Shown here: positions 26,244-34,978 of the stretch, in pieces
Layout of the letters: each line of letters starts with the position of its first letter
Position numbering within the stretch: the first letter of the stretch is position 1
Assembly (NCBI GenBank): GCA_019639195.1
Contig: JAHBSI010000001.1
Location: forward strand, 1,178,001-1,242,000
Source of the DNA: Acidobacteriota bacterium
GTDB taxonomy: Bacteria; Acidobacteriota; Blastocatellia; Pyrinomonadales; Pyrinomonadaceae
DNA length: 64,000 nt
Reading direction: 5' to 3'
Program-made: the position numbers and the translations under genes
Notes under the pieces: model-generated
The model's input: only the letters and a program-made list of their open reading frames with translations
Databases searched by the model: none
What the model was told of the DNA's origin: nothing

Positions 26244-27446
26244 ATGAAGACGATTTTTCGATACAGTGTCTTGAGCGCGGTTCTCGCGTTCATTCTTACG
26301 GCCGGAGGTATTTCGGCACTTGCACAGGACGCGTGCGCGGACACGGCAGCTCGCGAAGCCTTGGAAAAGACGATACGGGAGAACTCGACCGTTGCGACCA
26401 AGGAAGGCCGCAAGACGACGGCAGATGCCGGTAAGCAATACCTTGAGAAGTATGGTTCATGCAAGGACGAGGCCGGTAATTTGATCGGTGCTGACTTTGT
26501 CGAATGGCTCAAGGCAAAGATACCTGTCTATGAGAGGATCTATCAGAAAATGGTCAAAGAAGAGCGTGAGGCAGCCCTCAGAAAGCAGTTCTTTGACGGC
26601 ATTGATGCGAAAAATTGGAATCAGGTCTATGCAAGCGGCAAGGAACTTCTTGCAAGCGATCCCGAAAAATATCGTCCGGCTGAGATCGTCCTTGGCTCGA
26701 TCGGTCTCGATGAGACGCAAAAGAGCCCTCGCGTAACGACCTGGAACGACGATACGCTTAAGTATGCCAAGCAGTCGATCGCTGACCTTCAGGCAGGCAA
26801 GAAATTCGAGCCGCTTGGTTTCGGACGCTATGCGTACAAGGACAATGACGACGCGATCGGCTGGCTCAACTACACGATCGGCTACATTCTTTCGTTCGAC
26901 AAGAACGAAAAGAAGGCCGGAGTTGAGTACTTGTACAAGGCCACACAGGCGAAGTCGACCACGGCCACGATCCCGGATGTCTATCGTTCGATCGGTTCGT
27001 ATTACATCGACGAGATGAATAAGCGGATCGAGGAGCTTCAGGCTCTTGTGAAGGCTCAGGATCCGAATGCTCCCGATGATGTAAAGGCCGCAAAGGTGGC
27101 CGAGATCAAGGCTAAGCAGGGGATGGTCAACGGCACTGCCGAACGGGCTCTCAACGCTTTTGCACGTGCCATTGATCTCGCGAACAAGGATACGAAGAAC
27201 GCAGCTTACGCAAAGGCCATCACTGAAACTGCGAAACAGATCTACGGTATCCGTTTCGGCAAACCTGACGGTTTCGATGCGTATATCGCAACGGCAAATA
27301 CTGCAGCTCTCGCCGATCCTTCGACGGCCATCCAGCCGGTGATCGACCCTGAGACAAGTGCGGAAGCACCGGCCGCAGCCCCGAAACCGGGAACGGCCGC
27401 CAAGGCAGGTTCAGAAGCGGCAAAGCCGAAAGGCACCCGCCAATAG
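26244..27446 (+). CDS. exported alpha-helical repeat protein, unknown function
   Basis: A 400-residue protein with a signal peptide (about 1-27, ISALAQ cleavage) and a mature part that is almost wholly helical, with TPR-like spacing (GWLNYTIGYILSFDKNEKKAGVEYLYKAT and later helices). It ends in an Ala/Pro/Lys-rich low-complexity tail. A strong GGAGG site precedes the ATG. Two early cysteines (CADTAARE and GSCKDE) might form a disulfide. No specific family is recognised; an extracytoplasmic scaffold is the best guess. It is a monocistronic unit bounded by terminators at both ends. Confidence 0.75.
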   Translation: MKTIFRYSVLSAVLAFILTAGGISALAQDACADTAAREALEKTIRENSTVATKEGRKTTADAGKQYLEKYGSCKDEAGNLIGADFVEWLKAKIPVYERIYQKMVKEEREAALRKQFFDGIDAKNWNQVYASGKELLASDPEKYRPAEIVLGSIGLDETQKSPRVTTWNDDTLKYAKQSIADLQAGKKFEPLGFGRYAYKDNDDAIGWLNYTIGYILSFDKNEKKAGVEYLYKATQAKSTTATIPDVYRSIGSYYIDEMNKRIEELQALVKAQDPNAPDDVKAAKVAEIKAKQGMVNGTAERALNAFARAIDLANKDTKNAAYAKAITETAKQIYGIRFGKPDGFDAYIATANTAALADPSTAIQPVIDPETSAEAPAAAPKPGTAAKAGSEAAKPKGTRQ

Positions 27447-27474
27447 GCTGATATCCTTATATCCTCGTGATCTG

Positions 27475-27518
27475 GAGCCGGATGCCTCGTCAATCGAGCG
27501 TCCGGCTTCCTTTTTTGT
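27475..27518 (+). terminator. strong intrinsic terminator before rnc
   Basis: AGCCGGA (27476-27482) pairs with TCCGGCT (27501-27507). An inner CTCG/CGAG stem lies in the loop, and a run of six T follows at 27511-27516. It ends the 26244 transcript. The rnc ATG is only 17 bases after the T-run, so rnc translation must begin from a message starting inside or close to this element, or from read-through. Confidence 0.85.
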
Positions 27519-27532
27519 TAAACTTTTTCTCT

Positions 27533-28240
27533 ATGTCGACGAATCTTAGCGACCTCGAAAAGGTCATTGGACACAGCTTTCGCGACATTAAGCTTCTCGA
27601 ACGTGCGATCACGCACCGTTCGTGGGTATTTGAAAACCTTCCCGACGCGGACGAGAACATTGCCCGCGAAGCCGAGAACGAGGTGCTCGAATTCCTTGGT
27701 GATTCGGTCGTGGACCTTGCGGTCGCCGAGAGCCTTTTGGCGCTTCATCCGAAGCTCGATGAGGGAGACCTGACGCTGATGAAGCATCACCTGGTCTCGA
27801 CCGCGACCCTGGCGAACGCCGGCGATTCGATCGAGATCGGCAAGTATTTGCGTGTCGGCCGCGGTGAAGAAAAGACGGGCGGCAGGAAGAAGCGTGCCCT
27901 ATTGGCAAACACCGTCGAGGCCGTTATCGGAGCAATTTTTCTTGACAGCGGATATATTGCGGCCCGCGGCGCCGTAAAACGTCTGATGGGCAGCGAAATA
28001 AAGGACGCGACGCCCGAACGTTCGTTGGATTATAAATCGCTGCTGCAGGAAAAACTTCAGGCCGCGAAGCTCAGTGCTCCGGCGTACAACCTTCTGCGTG
28101 CGGACGGGCCGCCCCACGATCGGACGTTCTTTGTCGAGGCGGTTTGGGAAGGCGGCAGTTCCCGCGGTGAAGGCCAATCGATAAAGGCCGCCGAGATGAT
28201 GGCCGCCCGTGCGGCTCTTGATACGCTGGCGGCCGCATAG
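27533..28240 (+). CDS. rnc: ribonuclease III
   Basis: A 235-residue double-strand-specific endoribonuclease that processes rRNA precursors and structured mRNAs. The endonuclease domain (1-150) has the signature NEVLEFLGDSVVDL with E53 and D57, and a second metal site ANTVEAVIGAIFLD with E129. The position usually held by Asp (D114 in E. coli) is N126 here. A C-terminal double-stranded RNA-binding domain (about 160-233) is complete. The start at 27533 gives the usual length. It heads a run with lepB and psuG. Confidence 0.95.
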   Translation: MSTNLSDLEKVIGHSFRDIKLLERAITHRSWVFENLPDADENIAREAENEVLEFLGDSVVDLAVAESLLALHPKLDEGDLTLMKHHLVSTATLANAGDSIEIGKYLRVGRGEEKTGGRKKRALLANTVEAVIGAIFLDSGYIAARGAVKRLMGSEIKDATPERSLDYKSLLQEKLQAAKLSAPAYNLLRADGPPHDRTFFVEAVWEGGSSRGEGQSIKAAEMMAARAALDTLAAA

Positions 28241-28271
28241 CAAGATCAGTACCTTTTTGTTGGCGTTTTTT

Positions 28272-29135
28272 ATGAGTGAAGAGAAAGAGATAGCTGCAAC
28301 CGAGGCTGAGGCCAAAGAGAGTAGCGAGAAAAAGCCTTCGGGGCCGCCGAAATCCACATTTCGAGAATATTTCGAGTCGCTTGTCATCACCCTGATAATG
28401 GCTTTGTTCGGGATGACGTTCATCGTTCAGGCCGTTACCGTGCCGACCGGCTCGATGCAGAATACGATCCTTGTCGGTGACTATTTGCTGGTGAATAAAT
28501 TCATCTTCACGCCGGGAGGCCACGAATTGCCGTTCCTGCCGCAGCGTGAGATCCGACGCGGCGACATCATCGTTTTCAAGTATCCGGGCAATCGGGTGAA
28601 CCCTCGCCGCGACAGCAGCCGAACTCCGCCGCTTGAGGCATACAAGCTCAATTACGTGAAACGTGTCATCGGGCTTCCGGGTGAGACGGTCGAGTTCCGC
28701 GACAACCACGTCTATATAAACGGCGAACTCCTTCCTGAGCACCGTATTATCGGTGATGCTCCCGGTAGAGAGGCTGCCCTCGATACTCACGAATTTGAGG
28801 AACGCAAACCCGAAGACAAGTGGGACGTCTATTACAGCAAGGAGACGATGGACGAGATCCAGGCCTGGGGACACCTCGCACCCGAACGCGTAGCTCAGTA
28901 TGAGTTTGCGACAAAAGGCAAGACGATGGTCGTACCCCCGAACAGCTTCTTCTGTATGGGCGACAGCCGGGATGACAGCGAAGACAGCCGCTTCTGGGGC
29001 TTTGTCCCGCGAGAGCTGATCATCGGCCGTGCGATGTTCGTATATTGGTCCTGTGACCGTCAGGCATCGAACGGCAGTATGCTGGGCTGCATCACGAGTC
29101 CGCGTTTGAGCCGTATCGGGAAGCTGATCCGGTAA
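28272..29135 (+). CDS. lepB: signal peptidase I
   Basis: A 287-residue membrane protease that removes Sec/Tat signal peptides on the periplasmic side. A polar N-terminal stretch (1-33) precedes a single transmembrane helix (about 36-55). The nucleophile is S61 (PTGSMQNTI) and the general base is K130 (YVKRVIGLPG); box E GDSRDDSEDSR is near the C-terminus. An insertion of about 60 residues before box E is moderate in size. It follows rnc by 31 bases. Confidence 0.95.
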   Translation: MSEEKEIAATEAEAKESSEKKPSGPPKSTFREYFESLVITLIMALFGMTFIVQAVTVPTGSMQNTILVGDYLLVNKFIFTPGGHELPFLPQREIRRGDIIVFKYPGNRVNPRRDSSRTPPLEAYKLNYVKRVIGLPGETVEFRDNHVYINGELLPEHRIIGDAPGREAALDTHEFEERKPEDKWDVYYSKETMDEIQAWGHLAPERVAQYEFATKGKTMVVPPNSFFCMGDSRDDSEDSRFWGFVPRELIIGRAMFVYWSCDRQASNGSMLGCITSPRLSRIGKLIR

Positions 29136-29145
29136 CTTTTTCGCG

Positions 29146-30045
29146 ATGCATATCAAATTCGGCAATGCGGTTCAGAAGGCGCTTGACGCAAAAGGTCCGA
29201 TAGTTGCGCTCGAATCTACAGTTATCTCGCACGGACTGCCGTTTCCCCAAAACCTTGAAACTGCGGCGGCTGTCGAAGAGATCGTCGATTCCGTTGGAGC
29301 CACGCCAGCGACGATCGCAGTTCTCGACGGAATGGTCTGCTGCGGTGTATCTCGCGACGAACTCTATCGCCTCGCTACCGAGGACGGCATTAGAAAGATC
29401 TCCCGCCGCGATATCGCTGTTTCTGTAGCTAAACGTCAGACAGCGGCAACGACCGTCGCGACGACCACGCTGATCGCTCACGCGGCCGGCATCGAGGTTT
29501 TCGCAACGGGCGGCATCGGCGGCGTTCATCGCGGATATGCCGCGGACGTTTCGGCGGACCTGCCGGAACTTGCCAATACGCCCATAACTGTCGTTTGTTC
29601 GGGACCGAAGATCATTCTCGATGTTGCAGCGACGCGCGAATGGTTGGAAACTCACGGAATAACCGTTCTCGGCTGGAAATGCGATGAAATGCCGGGTTTT
29701 TATTCGCGGACGAGCGGCCTTGGCGTCGATGAACGCGTAGATTCGGCCGAGGAAGCGGCGGCGATCATCCGAAGCCGCAACAAGCTTGGGCTCAGCGGTG
29801 CGGTTCTTGTAACGGCACCGGTCCCTGCTGAGTTTGAGATAGAGCTCGCCGAGGTCGAAAGCCTGATCGCAGAAGCCTTGCGTGAGGCCGACCGCCAGAA
29901 TGTGAAAGGGAAAGAAACGACGCCGTTCCTTCTATCCGCACTTGTTGAACAAAGCGGCGGCCGCACACTCGCCGCCAACATCGCCCTTCTCAAGAACAAC
30001 GCACGGGTCGCCGCCGAGATCGCTGTTGCTCTAAAGGCGGACTAA
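29146..30045 (+). CDS. psuG: pseudouridine-5'-phosphate glycosidase
   Basis: A 299-residue enzyme that reversibly cleaves pseudouridine 5'-phosphate to uracil and ribose 5-phosphate in pseudouridine breakdown. Family features are ALESTVISHGLPFPQN at the N-terminus, TTVATTTLIAHAAGIEVFATGGIGGVHRG in the middle and GFYSRTSG. Length matches E. coli PsuG. The partner kinase PsuK is not adjacent. It begins 10 bases after lepB and ends in a 4-base convergent overlap with the next gene. Confidence 0.94.
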   Translation: MHIKFGNAVQKALDAKGPIVALESTVISHGLPFPQNLETAAAVEEIVDSVGATPATIAVLDGMVCCGVSRDELYRLATEDGIRKISRRDIAVSVAKRQTAATTVATTTLIAHAAGIEVFATGGIGGVHRGYAADVSADLPELANTPITVVCSGPKIILDVAATREWLETHGITVLGWKCDEMPGFYSRTSGLGVDERVDSAEEAAAIIRSRNKLGLSGAVLVTAPVPAEFEIELAEVESLIAEALREADRQNVKGKETTPFLLSALVEQSGGRTLAANIALLKNNARVAAEIAVALKAD

Positions 30046-30797
30046 TCCGAGCTTGCCGTTCCCATCTTTTCGGTAAGGCGGTCGAGCCGCACTTTTGCTT
30101 CTGCAGCTTCGGCCGACCTCGGGAAACTCTGAACTATCTCCATCCAGGCCGATCCGTCGTAATGATACGCTCGGGCCTTTGCATCGAAGAGGAAAATTAT
30201 TCCTTCCTTTCGATACCTGTCGAGCATATTGAAGTTTAAGAAGTAGCTGTGGAGCGGAGCACCGGAAGCAGCCATTTCGTCGCGTTTTAGACGGGAGTTC
30301 GCATCTTTTGTGAGCTTCAAGGCAGCTTCTTCGATAATGTCGCCGTAGAGGAGCAGGATGCCGGGCCGCAGGCCGGACTTCGGATAAAGGGCGAGAAACT
30401 GCCGGGCGATCTCGATCTTCTCAAAACCTGATGACGCGGCAACCAGCTTTGCAAGACGTGTTTCATCGTCTTTATGAAAGCTGCCGAAAACAGCATCCGC
30501 CTGCACCCAGCCGTAGTTCGAGGGCGGTGCGATCACCTTGTAGAACGTAACGCCGTCCGATTGTTTGACGTCCTGGATGCGAACGGTGCGGCCTCGCTGC
30601 ATTCTGTGAACGGGTTCTGCAAAAAGGCTCGGCGTGATGCGAAGCACCGAAAGCCTTTCGTCAACGACGACGGCTGTTTTTCCGATCTCAGAGGCACGCG
30701 GTGCCGTTGCCTTGGCGCTCGACGTTCGTTGCTTTTGGGCGTAAGCAGGAACAAAAAGGAATAGTAGGAGAAGCGTGAGAGTGGTGGTTTTCCTCAT
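30042..30797 (-). CDS. exported SH3-like protein, unknown function
   Basis: A 251-residue protein with a signal peptide (about 1-20, PAYAQ). A bacterial SH3-like beta domain follows (about 45-105; VVVDERLSVLRITPSLFAEPVHRMQRGRTV through YGWVQADAV), and a helical C-terminal half has TPR-like character. SH3-like domains of this kind often bind peptidoglycan peptides. The last four bases overlap the psuG stop, and the gene follows ruvC by 9 bases on the same strand. Function unknown; a wall-binding role is possible. Confidence 0.72.
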   Translation of the reverse strand: MRKTTTLTLLLLFLFVPAYAQKQRTSSAKATAPRASEIGKTAVVVDERLSVLRITPSLFAEPVHRMQRGRTVRIQDVKQSDGVTFYKVIAPPSNYGWVQADAVFGSFHKDDETRLAKLVAASSGFEKIEIARQFLALYPKSGLRPGILLLYGDIIEEAALKLTKDANSRLKRDEMAASGAPLHSYFLNFNMLDRYRKEGIIFLFDAKARAYHYDGSAWMEIVQSFPRSAEAAEAKVRLDRLTEKMGTASSD

Positions 30798-30806
30798 TTG
30801 AAATTT

Positions 30807-31322
30807 CTATTTTTTCTTAAGTTTTTCTTTTGCGGCGAGCATCCTTGCCGCTGTGCCAGCGTGATGAAAATGACAGATCGCGATGGCAAGGGCGTCCGCC
30901 GCATCGTGAGGCTTGGGTACCGCATCGAGCCCGAGCAGCACGCGTACCATTTCGCCGACCTGTGCTTTCTCGGCATTGCCATAACCGACGACGGTCGATT
31001 TTACGAGCCTCGGAGCATATTCGGCGACCTCAAGCCCGTATTGCTCGGCTAGAAGCAGCGTAGTGCCGCGAACCTGGCCAAGTTTGACCGCGACCGCTAC
31101 ATTCACCGCATAGAATGTGTCTTCGACCGCCAGAACGTCGGGAGAAAAACGTCCGACGACATCCGCGACGCCGTTGTAAATGTTCAAGAGCCGACGCGAA
31201 AACGCCTGCTTTCGGTCCGAACGGACCGTTCCGAATTCAACGAGAGTGTAGCGGGAGCCGGCACCATCGACGACGCCCCAACCTAGCGTTTCGCTGCCGG
31301 GATCAATTCCTAAAACACGCAT
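30807..31322 (-). CDS. ruvC: Holliday junction resolvase RuvC
   Basis: A 171-residue endonuclease that resolves four-way DNA junctions after recombination. The acidic catalytic set is complete: D7 (GIDPG), E67 (AVEDTF), D140 and D143 (KPHDAADALA). Length equals that of E. coli RuvC. ruvA and ruvB are not nearby. It is divergent from the unknown gene at 31456. Confidence 0.96.
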   Translation of the reverse strand: MRVLGIDPGSETLGWGVVDGAGSRYTLVEFGTVRSDRKQAFSRRLLNIYNGVADVVGRFSPDVLAVEDTFYAVNVAVAVKLGQVRGTTLLLAEQYGLEVAEYAPRLVKSTVVGYGNAEKAQVGEMVRVLLGLDAVPKPHDAADALAIAICHFHHAGTAARMLAAKEKLKKK

Positions 31323-31455
31323 TTGAGGCAGATGATATCGGAACAGAGTTTAACAAAAAGTTACGATGTTCGCGAAAATGCTCTGCAGCGGCGACGGGCC
31401 GCTGTCCTTCGGGCTTTTGCGAATATCCGCCGTTATTCTTATCATCGAAAGCGAG

Positions 31456-32394
31456 ATGCAGAATCATTTGGCCGACGCGGCCGCACAAAATTCCCCCTTC
31501 GAAAGGCCGTTTTCGAGCATCGGCGTGCTGCTTGCAGGAGCGATCGATTACGCCGGATTGTTCCCGCCGTCGGCCGTTTCGATGCAGGATGCCGTTGAGA
31601 ACTACGCTGCATACAGACGCGGCGAATATTCCTGGATGCTTGGCCGTTTTGTCGTCACGGCAAGCCGTTTGAACGAATTTGCCGCCGAGGCAGCGAAGGT
31701 CTTTAAGAAAGGCGATGAACCCTGGCGAATCGCGGTCGTTGCGGGCGAGGATATCGAACTTTCGACGTACGCACTCATCGAGTTCAACTCGGTTGAGAAC
31801 GGACGCTTTGCCGCCGATGTGATGGAGATAAAGACGTCCTCGGTCGAAGATATTGAGAACGCCTATCGCATCGTACCGAAGACGATCACGGCATACTACG
31901 AACTGCCGCTCGATGAGAGCCTTCCGGAGCATATTGCAACGCTTGCGCTTCGCGGCCAGCGTGCAAAGATCCGCACGGGCGGCATTACGCCCGAGGCGTT
32001 TCCGAACGCCCACGCGATCGTGCGGTTCGTGCGTGCGTGTTCGGCCGCGAACCTGCCTTTTAAGGCGACAGCCGGCCTGCATCATCCGCTGAGATGCATG
32101 CGTCCGCTGACCTACGAGCCGAACGCCGTCAAGGGCAAAATGCATGGTTTCCTGAATCTTTTTCTGATGACGGCCTTTGCACGCGACGGACGCCGCAACG
32201 ATCTGCTCGACGAACTGATGGCGACCGAGGACGCGGGCGAATTTCGCTTTGACGAGACGGGCGTTCGCTGGCGGAATGACCATGTCCTGACGCTCTTTCA
32301 GCTCGAACGCGCGCGATACAGCGGCATACAGTCTTTCGGTTCGTGTTCGTTCCTCGAACCGATCGCGGACCTAAGAGACCTTGGAATTTTATGA
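31456..32394 (+). CDS. conserved protein of unknown function coupled to fumarylacetoacetase
   Basis: A 312-residue soluble protein without signal peptide or membrane helices. The start at MQNHLADAA (31456) is chosen; an upstream in-frame ATG at 31366 would add 30 residues overlapping the ruvC promoter side. Conserved-looking motifs are AIDYAGLFPPSAVSM near residue 30, WMLGRFV, KIRTGGI, FKATAGLHHPLR and MHGFLNL. The spread of Gly-, His- and Lys-containing strand ends (RTGG, ATAGLHH) suggests a TIM-barrel-like fold, which is inference. Its TGA overlaps the fahA ATG, so it is probably part of tyrosine or phenylacetate-type catabolism. I know of no assigned activity. Confidence 0.8.
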   Translation: MQNHLADAAAQNSPFERPFSSIGVLLAGAIDYAGLFPPSAVSMQDAVENYAAYRRGEYSWMLGRFVVTASRLNEFAAEAAKVFKKGDEPWRIAVVAGEDIELSTYALIEFNSVENGRFAADVMEIKTSSVEDIENAYRIVPKTITAYYELPLDESLPEHIATLALRGQRAKIRTGGITPEAFPNAHAIVRFVRACSAANLPFKATAGLHHPLRCMRPLTYEPNAVKGKMHGFLNLFLMTAFARDGRRNDLLDELMATEDAGEFRFDETGVRWRNDHVLTLFQLERARYSGIQSFGSCSFLEPIADLRDLGIL

Positions 32395-33689
32395 TCAACG
32401 AAACTCACGACGCGAACCTGAAGAGCTGGGTCGAATCAGCCAACGACCCGAATACGGATTTTCCCATACAGAATCTGCCGTTTTGCCGCGCGATAGACGA
32501 ATCCGGCAGCGAAGGCCCGTTCGTTGGCGTTGTGATCGGCGATAAGATCCTCGAGTTGACCGATGAGAATTGTGCCGCCATCGATGTCGTGTATCCGTTT
32601 GGAGACAGCGATGATGCCGTCATTCGCGATTGTTCTTCCAAGACACTCTCTGATCTTCGCCGAACGCTCTCAAACGCGCTAAGGGCGGAGAATGAAGGCA
32701 CATTCCGCGAGATCCTTGCCTTCGACCTCCACGACCGAGCAGAGTGCCAGATACTTCACCCTTTCCTGATCGGTGACTACACCGATTTTTACTGCTCGAT
32801 CTATCACGCGACGAATGTCGGCTCGATGTTTCGGCCCGATAATCCGCTGATGCCGAATTACAAATACATTCCGATCGGCTATCACGGGCGTGCCTCAAGC
32901 ATTGTTTTGAGCGGCGAGGATGTAAAACGTCCGCACGGGCAGAACCGCAGCGATGCAGAAAAGCCGCCGATATTCGTGCCGTCCCGAAACCTCGATTACG
33001 AGATGGAGCTCGGCTTCTTCGTCGGGCAGGGGAACGAACTCGGACAGCCGATCCCGATCTCCGCGGCCGAAGCGCATATTTTCGGCGTTTGCCTTGTCAA
33101 CGATTGGTCGGCACGCGACATACAGGGTTGGGAATACCAGCCTTTGGGGCCTTTCCTGGCGAAGAATTTCGCGACGACGATCTCGCCCTTTGTCGTGACG
33201 ATGGAGGCACTTGCGCCGTTTAGAACGAACGCCTTTGAACGCGCCGCCGCCGATCCGCAGCCGCTCGATTATCTTGCGGACGAGAACAATAAAAAATTCG
33301 GCGGACTCGACATCAACCTCGAGGTCTATATCCAGACCGAAAAGATGCGGGACGCGAACATCGACCCATTTTGCCTGAGCCGCTCGAACACGAAGGATCT
33401 TTATTGGACTATCGGCCAGATGCTAACGCATCACGCATCGAACGGCTGCAACCTGCAGGCCGGCGATCTTCTCGCTACGGGAACTGTCAGCGGGAAAGAG
33501 AAGTCCGAACGCGGCTGTCTTTTGGAACTAACATGGCGTGGGAAGGATCCGATCGACCTGCCAAGCGGTGAACAGCGACGCTTTCTCGAAGATGGCGACG
33601 AGATCATTATGAAGGGTTTTTGCGAACGCGAAGGCTTCCGCCGCATTGGGCTTGGCGAATGCCGCGGGCGCATAACTCCTGCTGACTAG
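32391..33689 (+). CDS. fahA: fumarylacetoacetase
   Basis: A 432-residue hydrolase that splits 4-fumarylacetoacetate into fumarate and acetoacetate, the last step of tyrosine/homogentisate degradation. The N-terminal SH3-like domain and C-terminal catalytic beta-roll are both present. The active-site stretch is YTDFYCSIYHATNVG, with the general-base His and metal-binding Asp. Further metal ligands lie in DYEMELGFFVG and VNDWSARDIQGWEYQPLGPF. The ATG overlaps the stop of the unknown gene upstream. Other tyrosine-pathway genes are not in the window. Confidence 0.95.
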   Translation: MINETHDANLKSWVESANDPNTDFPIQNLPFCRAIDESGSEGPFVGVVIGDKILELTDENCAAIDVVYPFGDSDDAVIRDCSSKTLSDLRRTLSNALRAENEGTFREILAFDLHDRAECQILHPFLIGDYTDFYCSIYHATNVGSMFRPDNPLMPNYKYIPIGYHGRASSIVLSGEDVKRPHGQNRSDAEKPPIFVPSRNLDYEMELGFFVGQGNELGQPIPISAAEAHIFGVCLVNDWSARDIQGWEYQPLGPFLAKNFATTISPFVVTMEALAPFRTNAFERAAADPQPLDYLADENNKKFGGLDINLEVYIQTEKMRDANIDPFCLSRSNTKDLYWTIGQMLTHHASNGCNLQAGDLLATGTVSGKEKSERGCLLELTWRGKDPIDLPSGEQRRFLEDGDEIIMKGFCEREGFRRIGLGECRGRITPAD

Positions 33690-33727
33690 AAATCTTTGGA
33701 AATAAACTTTTAGGTGGTAGATAAAGC

Positions 33728-34333
33728 ATGTTCAAGAAAGCATTAGCGGTCACTTTGGTCGCGGTTCTTTGGGTCGCGGCGTACGCGGCCGTACCGATGA
33801 CGACGGATTCGGCTCACTCGAACGTGAGCTTCAGCCTACCGATACTCGGCGGCCTGTCGAAAGTTACGGGCAAATTCGGCCAGTTTTCGGCCGATATCAA
33901 TTTTGACGAGAAAGACATCACGAAGTCGTCGGTCGTTGCAAAGATCAAGACCGACAGCATCAGCACGGGCATCGGCGCACGCGACAACCACTTGAAGACG
34001 GCCGATTTCTTTAACGCAGAGAAGTATCCCGAGATCACGTTCACGAGCAAAAAGGTCGAGAAAAAAGGCGGAAAGCTTATCCTGACGGGTGATTTCTCGA
34101 TGCACGGCGTGACCAAAGAGATCTCGTTCCCGTTCACGGTCCACGGCAACTGCGCCGACAAGAAGGCCGCGGCCGCTGCACCGCCGTGCGGCTTCAAGGC
34201 GAGTCTGCAGCTGAACCGAAAGGATTACGGCATCGCGTACGAACGAAAGGATAATCCTGATTTTATGGGCGACGTCGTCAACGTCGAGCTCGACATCCTG
34301 ACGCGTACACCGCCGCCGGCAAAGCCGCAATAG
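33728..34333 (+). CDS. YceI-family exported lipid/isoprenoid-binding protein
   Basis: A 201-residue protein with a signal peptide (about 1-21), followed by a single YceI lipocalin-like beta-barrel (DSAHSNVSFSLPILGGLSKVTGKFGQFSADINFDEKD opening, HLKTADFFNAEKYPEITF and LTGDFSMHGVTKEISFPF). Family members bind polyisoprenoid chains in the periplasm. An AGGTGG ribosome site lies 10 bases before the ATG. A short Ala/Cys loop (about 138-150) carries two cysteines that could form a disulfide. Confidence 0.93.
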   Translation: MFKKALAVTLVAVLWVAAYAAVPMTTDSAHSNVSFSLPILGGLSKVTGKFGQFSADINFDEKDITKSSVVAKIKTDSISTGIGARDNHLKTADFFNAEKYPEITFTSKKVEKKGGKLILTGDFSMHGVTKEISFPFTVHGNCADKKAAAAAPPCGFKASLQLNRKDYGIAYERKDNPDFMGDVVNVELDILTRTPPPAKPQ

Positions 34334-34342
34334 AACGGCAGC

Positions 34343-34945
34343 GTGGACATTGACGCATTCATCTTGATCGGCGGGCGGTCTTCCCGATTTGGTTCGGACA
34401 AGGCCCTCGCCGATCTTGGCTCGGTCACGCTGGCCGAGAATGCGGCCCGTCTGGCGGCCAAAATTCCGGGATGTGCGAATATTACATTTGTGGCGGCAAA
34501 TGAAACACAGTTTGCGGGCTCAGAAATGCCCCAAAACGTCGTCGGAGACAAAAATCCGGGCTGGGGGTCGTGGAGCGGCATTCAAACGGCTCTAGCGGCC
34601 TCTAAACGCGAAATGACGTTCATCCTCGCCTGCGACCTGCCTCTTTTGAGCGAAGAGCTGCTCGAAAAGCTCGTAAAAGCGGCTTCCGAGCCGGATGTCA
34701 TCGCCGCAGTGCCGCTCCAACCGGACGGCCGCCTTCAGCCGCTCTGCGGCCTCTATCGCACAAAGCCCGTTCTTGCGGCGGTTGAGGCAAGGATCGCGTC
34801 CGGTGAACGCCTTCCGTCGCTGATCTCATTCGTCCGCGATCTGGGTGCGGCGATCGTCGAACTCCCCGAAAATAGCACTCAGGACGAATTTCTGAACGTG
34901 AATACACGCGAAGACCTCGAAAAAGCCCGACGCCTGCGTTCGTAA
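34343..34945 (+). CDS. mobA: molybdenum cofactor guanylyltransferase
   Basis: A 200-residue nucleotidyltransferase that transfers GMP from GTP to molybdopterin. The start is GTG at 34343, 9 bases after yceI. Signature motifs are LIGGRSSRFGSDKA (GTP-binding loop) and ACDLPLL (metal-binding Asp), and the middle has QPLCGLY. It implies molybdoenzymes with MGD-type cofactor; none is encoded here. Confidence 0.9.
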   Translation: MDIDAFILIGGRSSRFGSDKALADLGSVTLAENAARLAAKIPGCANITFVAANETQFAGSEMPQNVVGDKNPGWGSWSGIQTALAASKREMTFILACDLPLLSEELLEKLVKAASEPDVIAAVPLQPDGRLQPLCGLYRTKPVLAAVEARIASGERLPSLISFVRDLGAAIVELPENSTQDEFLNVNTREDLEKARRLRS

Positions 34946-34978
34946 TTCCCCTCGGGCAGGATGTAAGATAAACCTAAG

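Noticed and set aside
28071..29165. Minus-strand open frame of about 360 codons across rnc and lepB
   Set aside because: It crosses two well-identified genes on the other strand and has no recognisable motif or ribosome site.
31303..32283. Long minus-strand open frame antisense to the gene coupled to fahA
   Set aside because: It is Arg/Gly/His-rich with no domain motif, overlaps ruvC's start region, and the plus-strand frame is locked to fahA by ATGA overlap. It is a shadow frame of a GC-rich gene.
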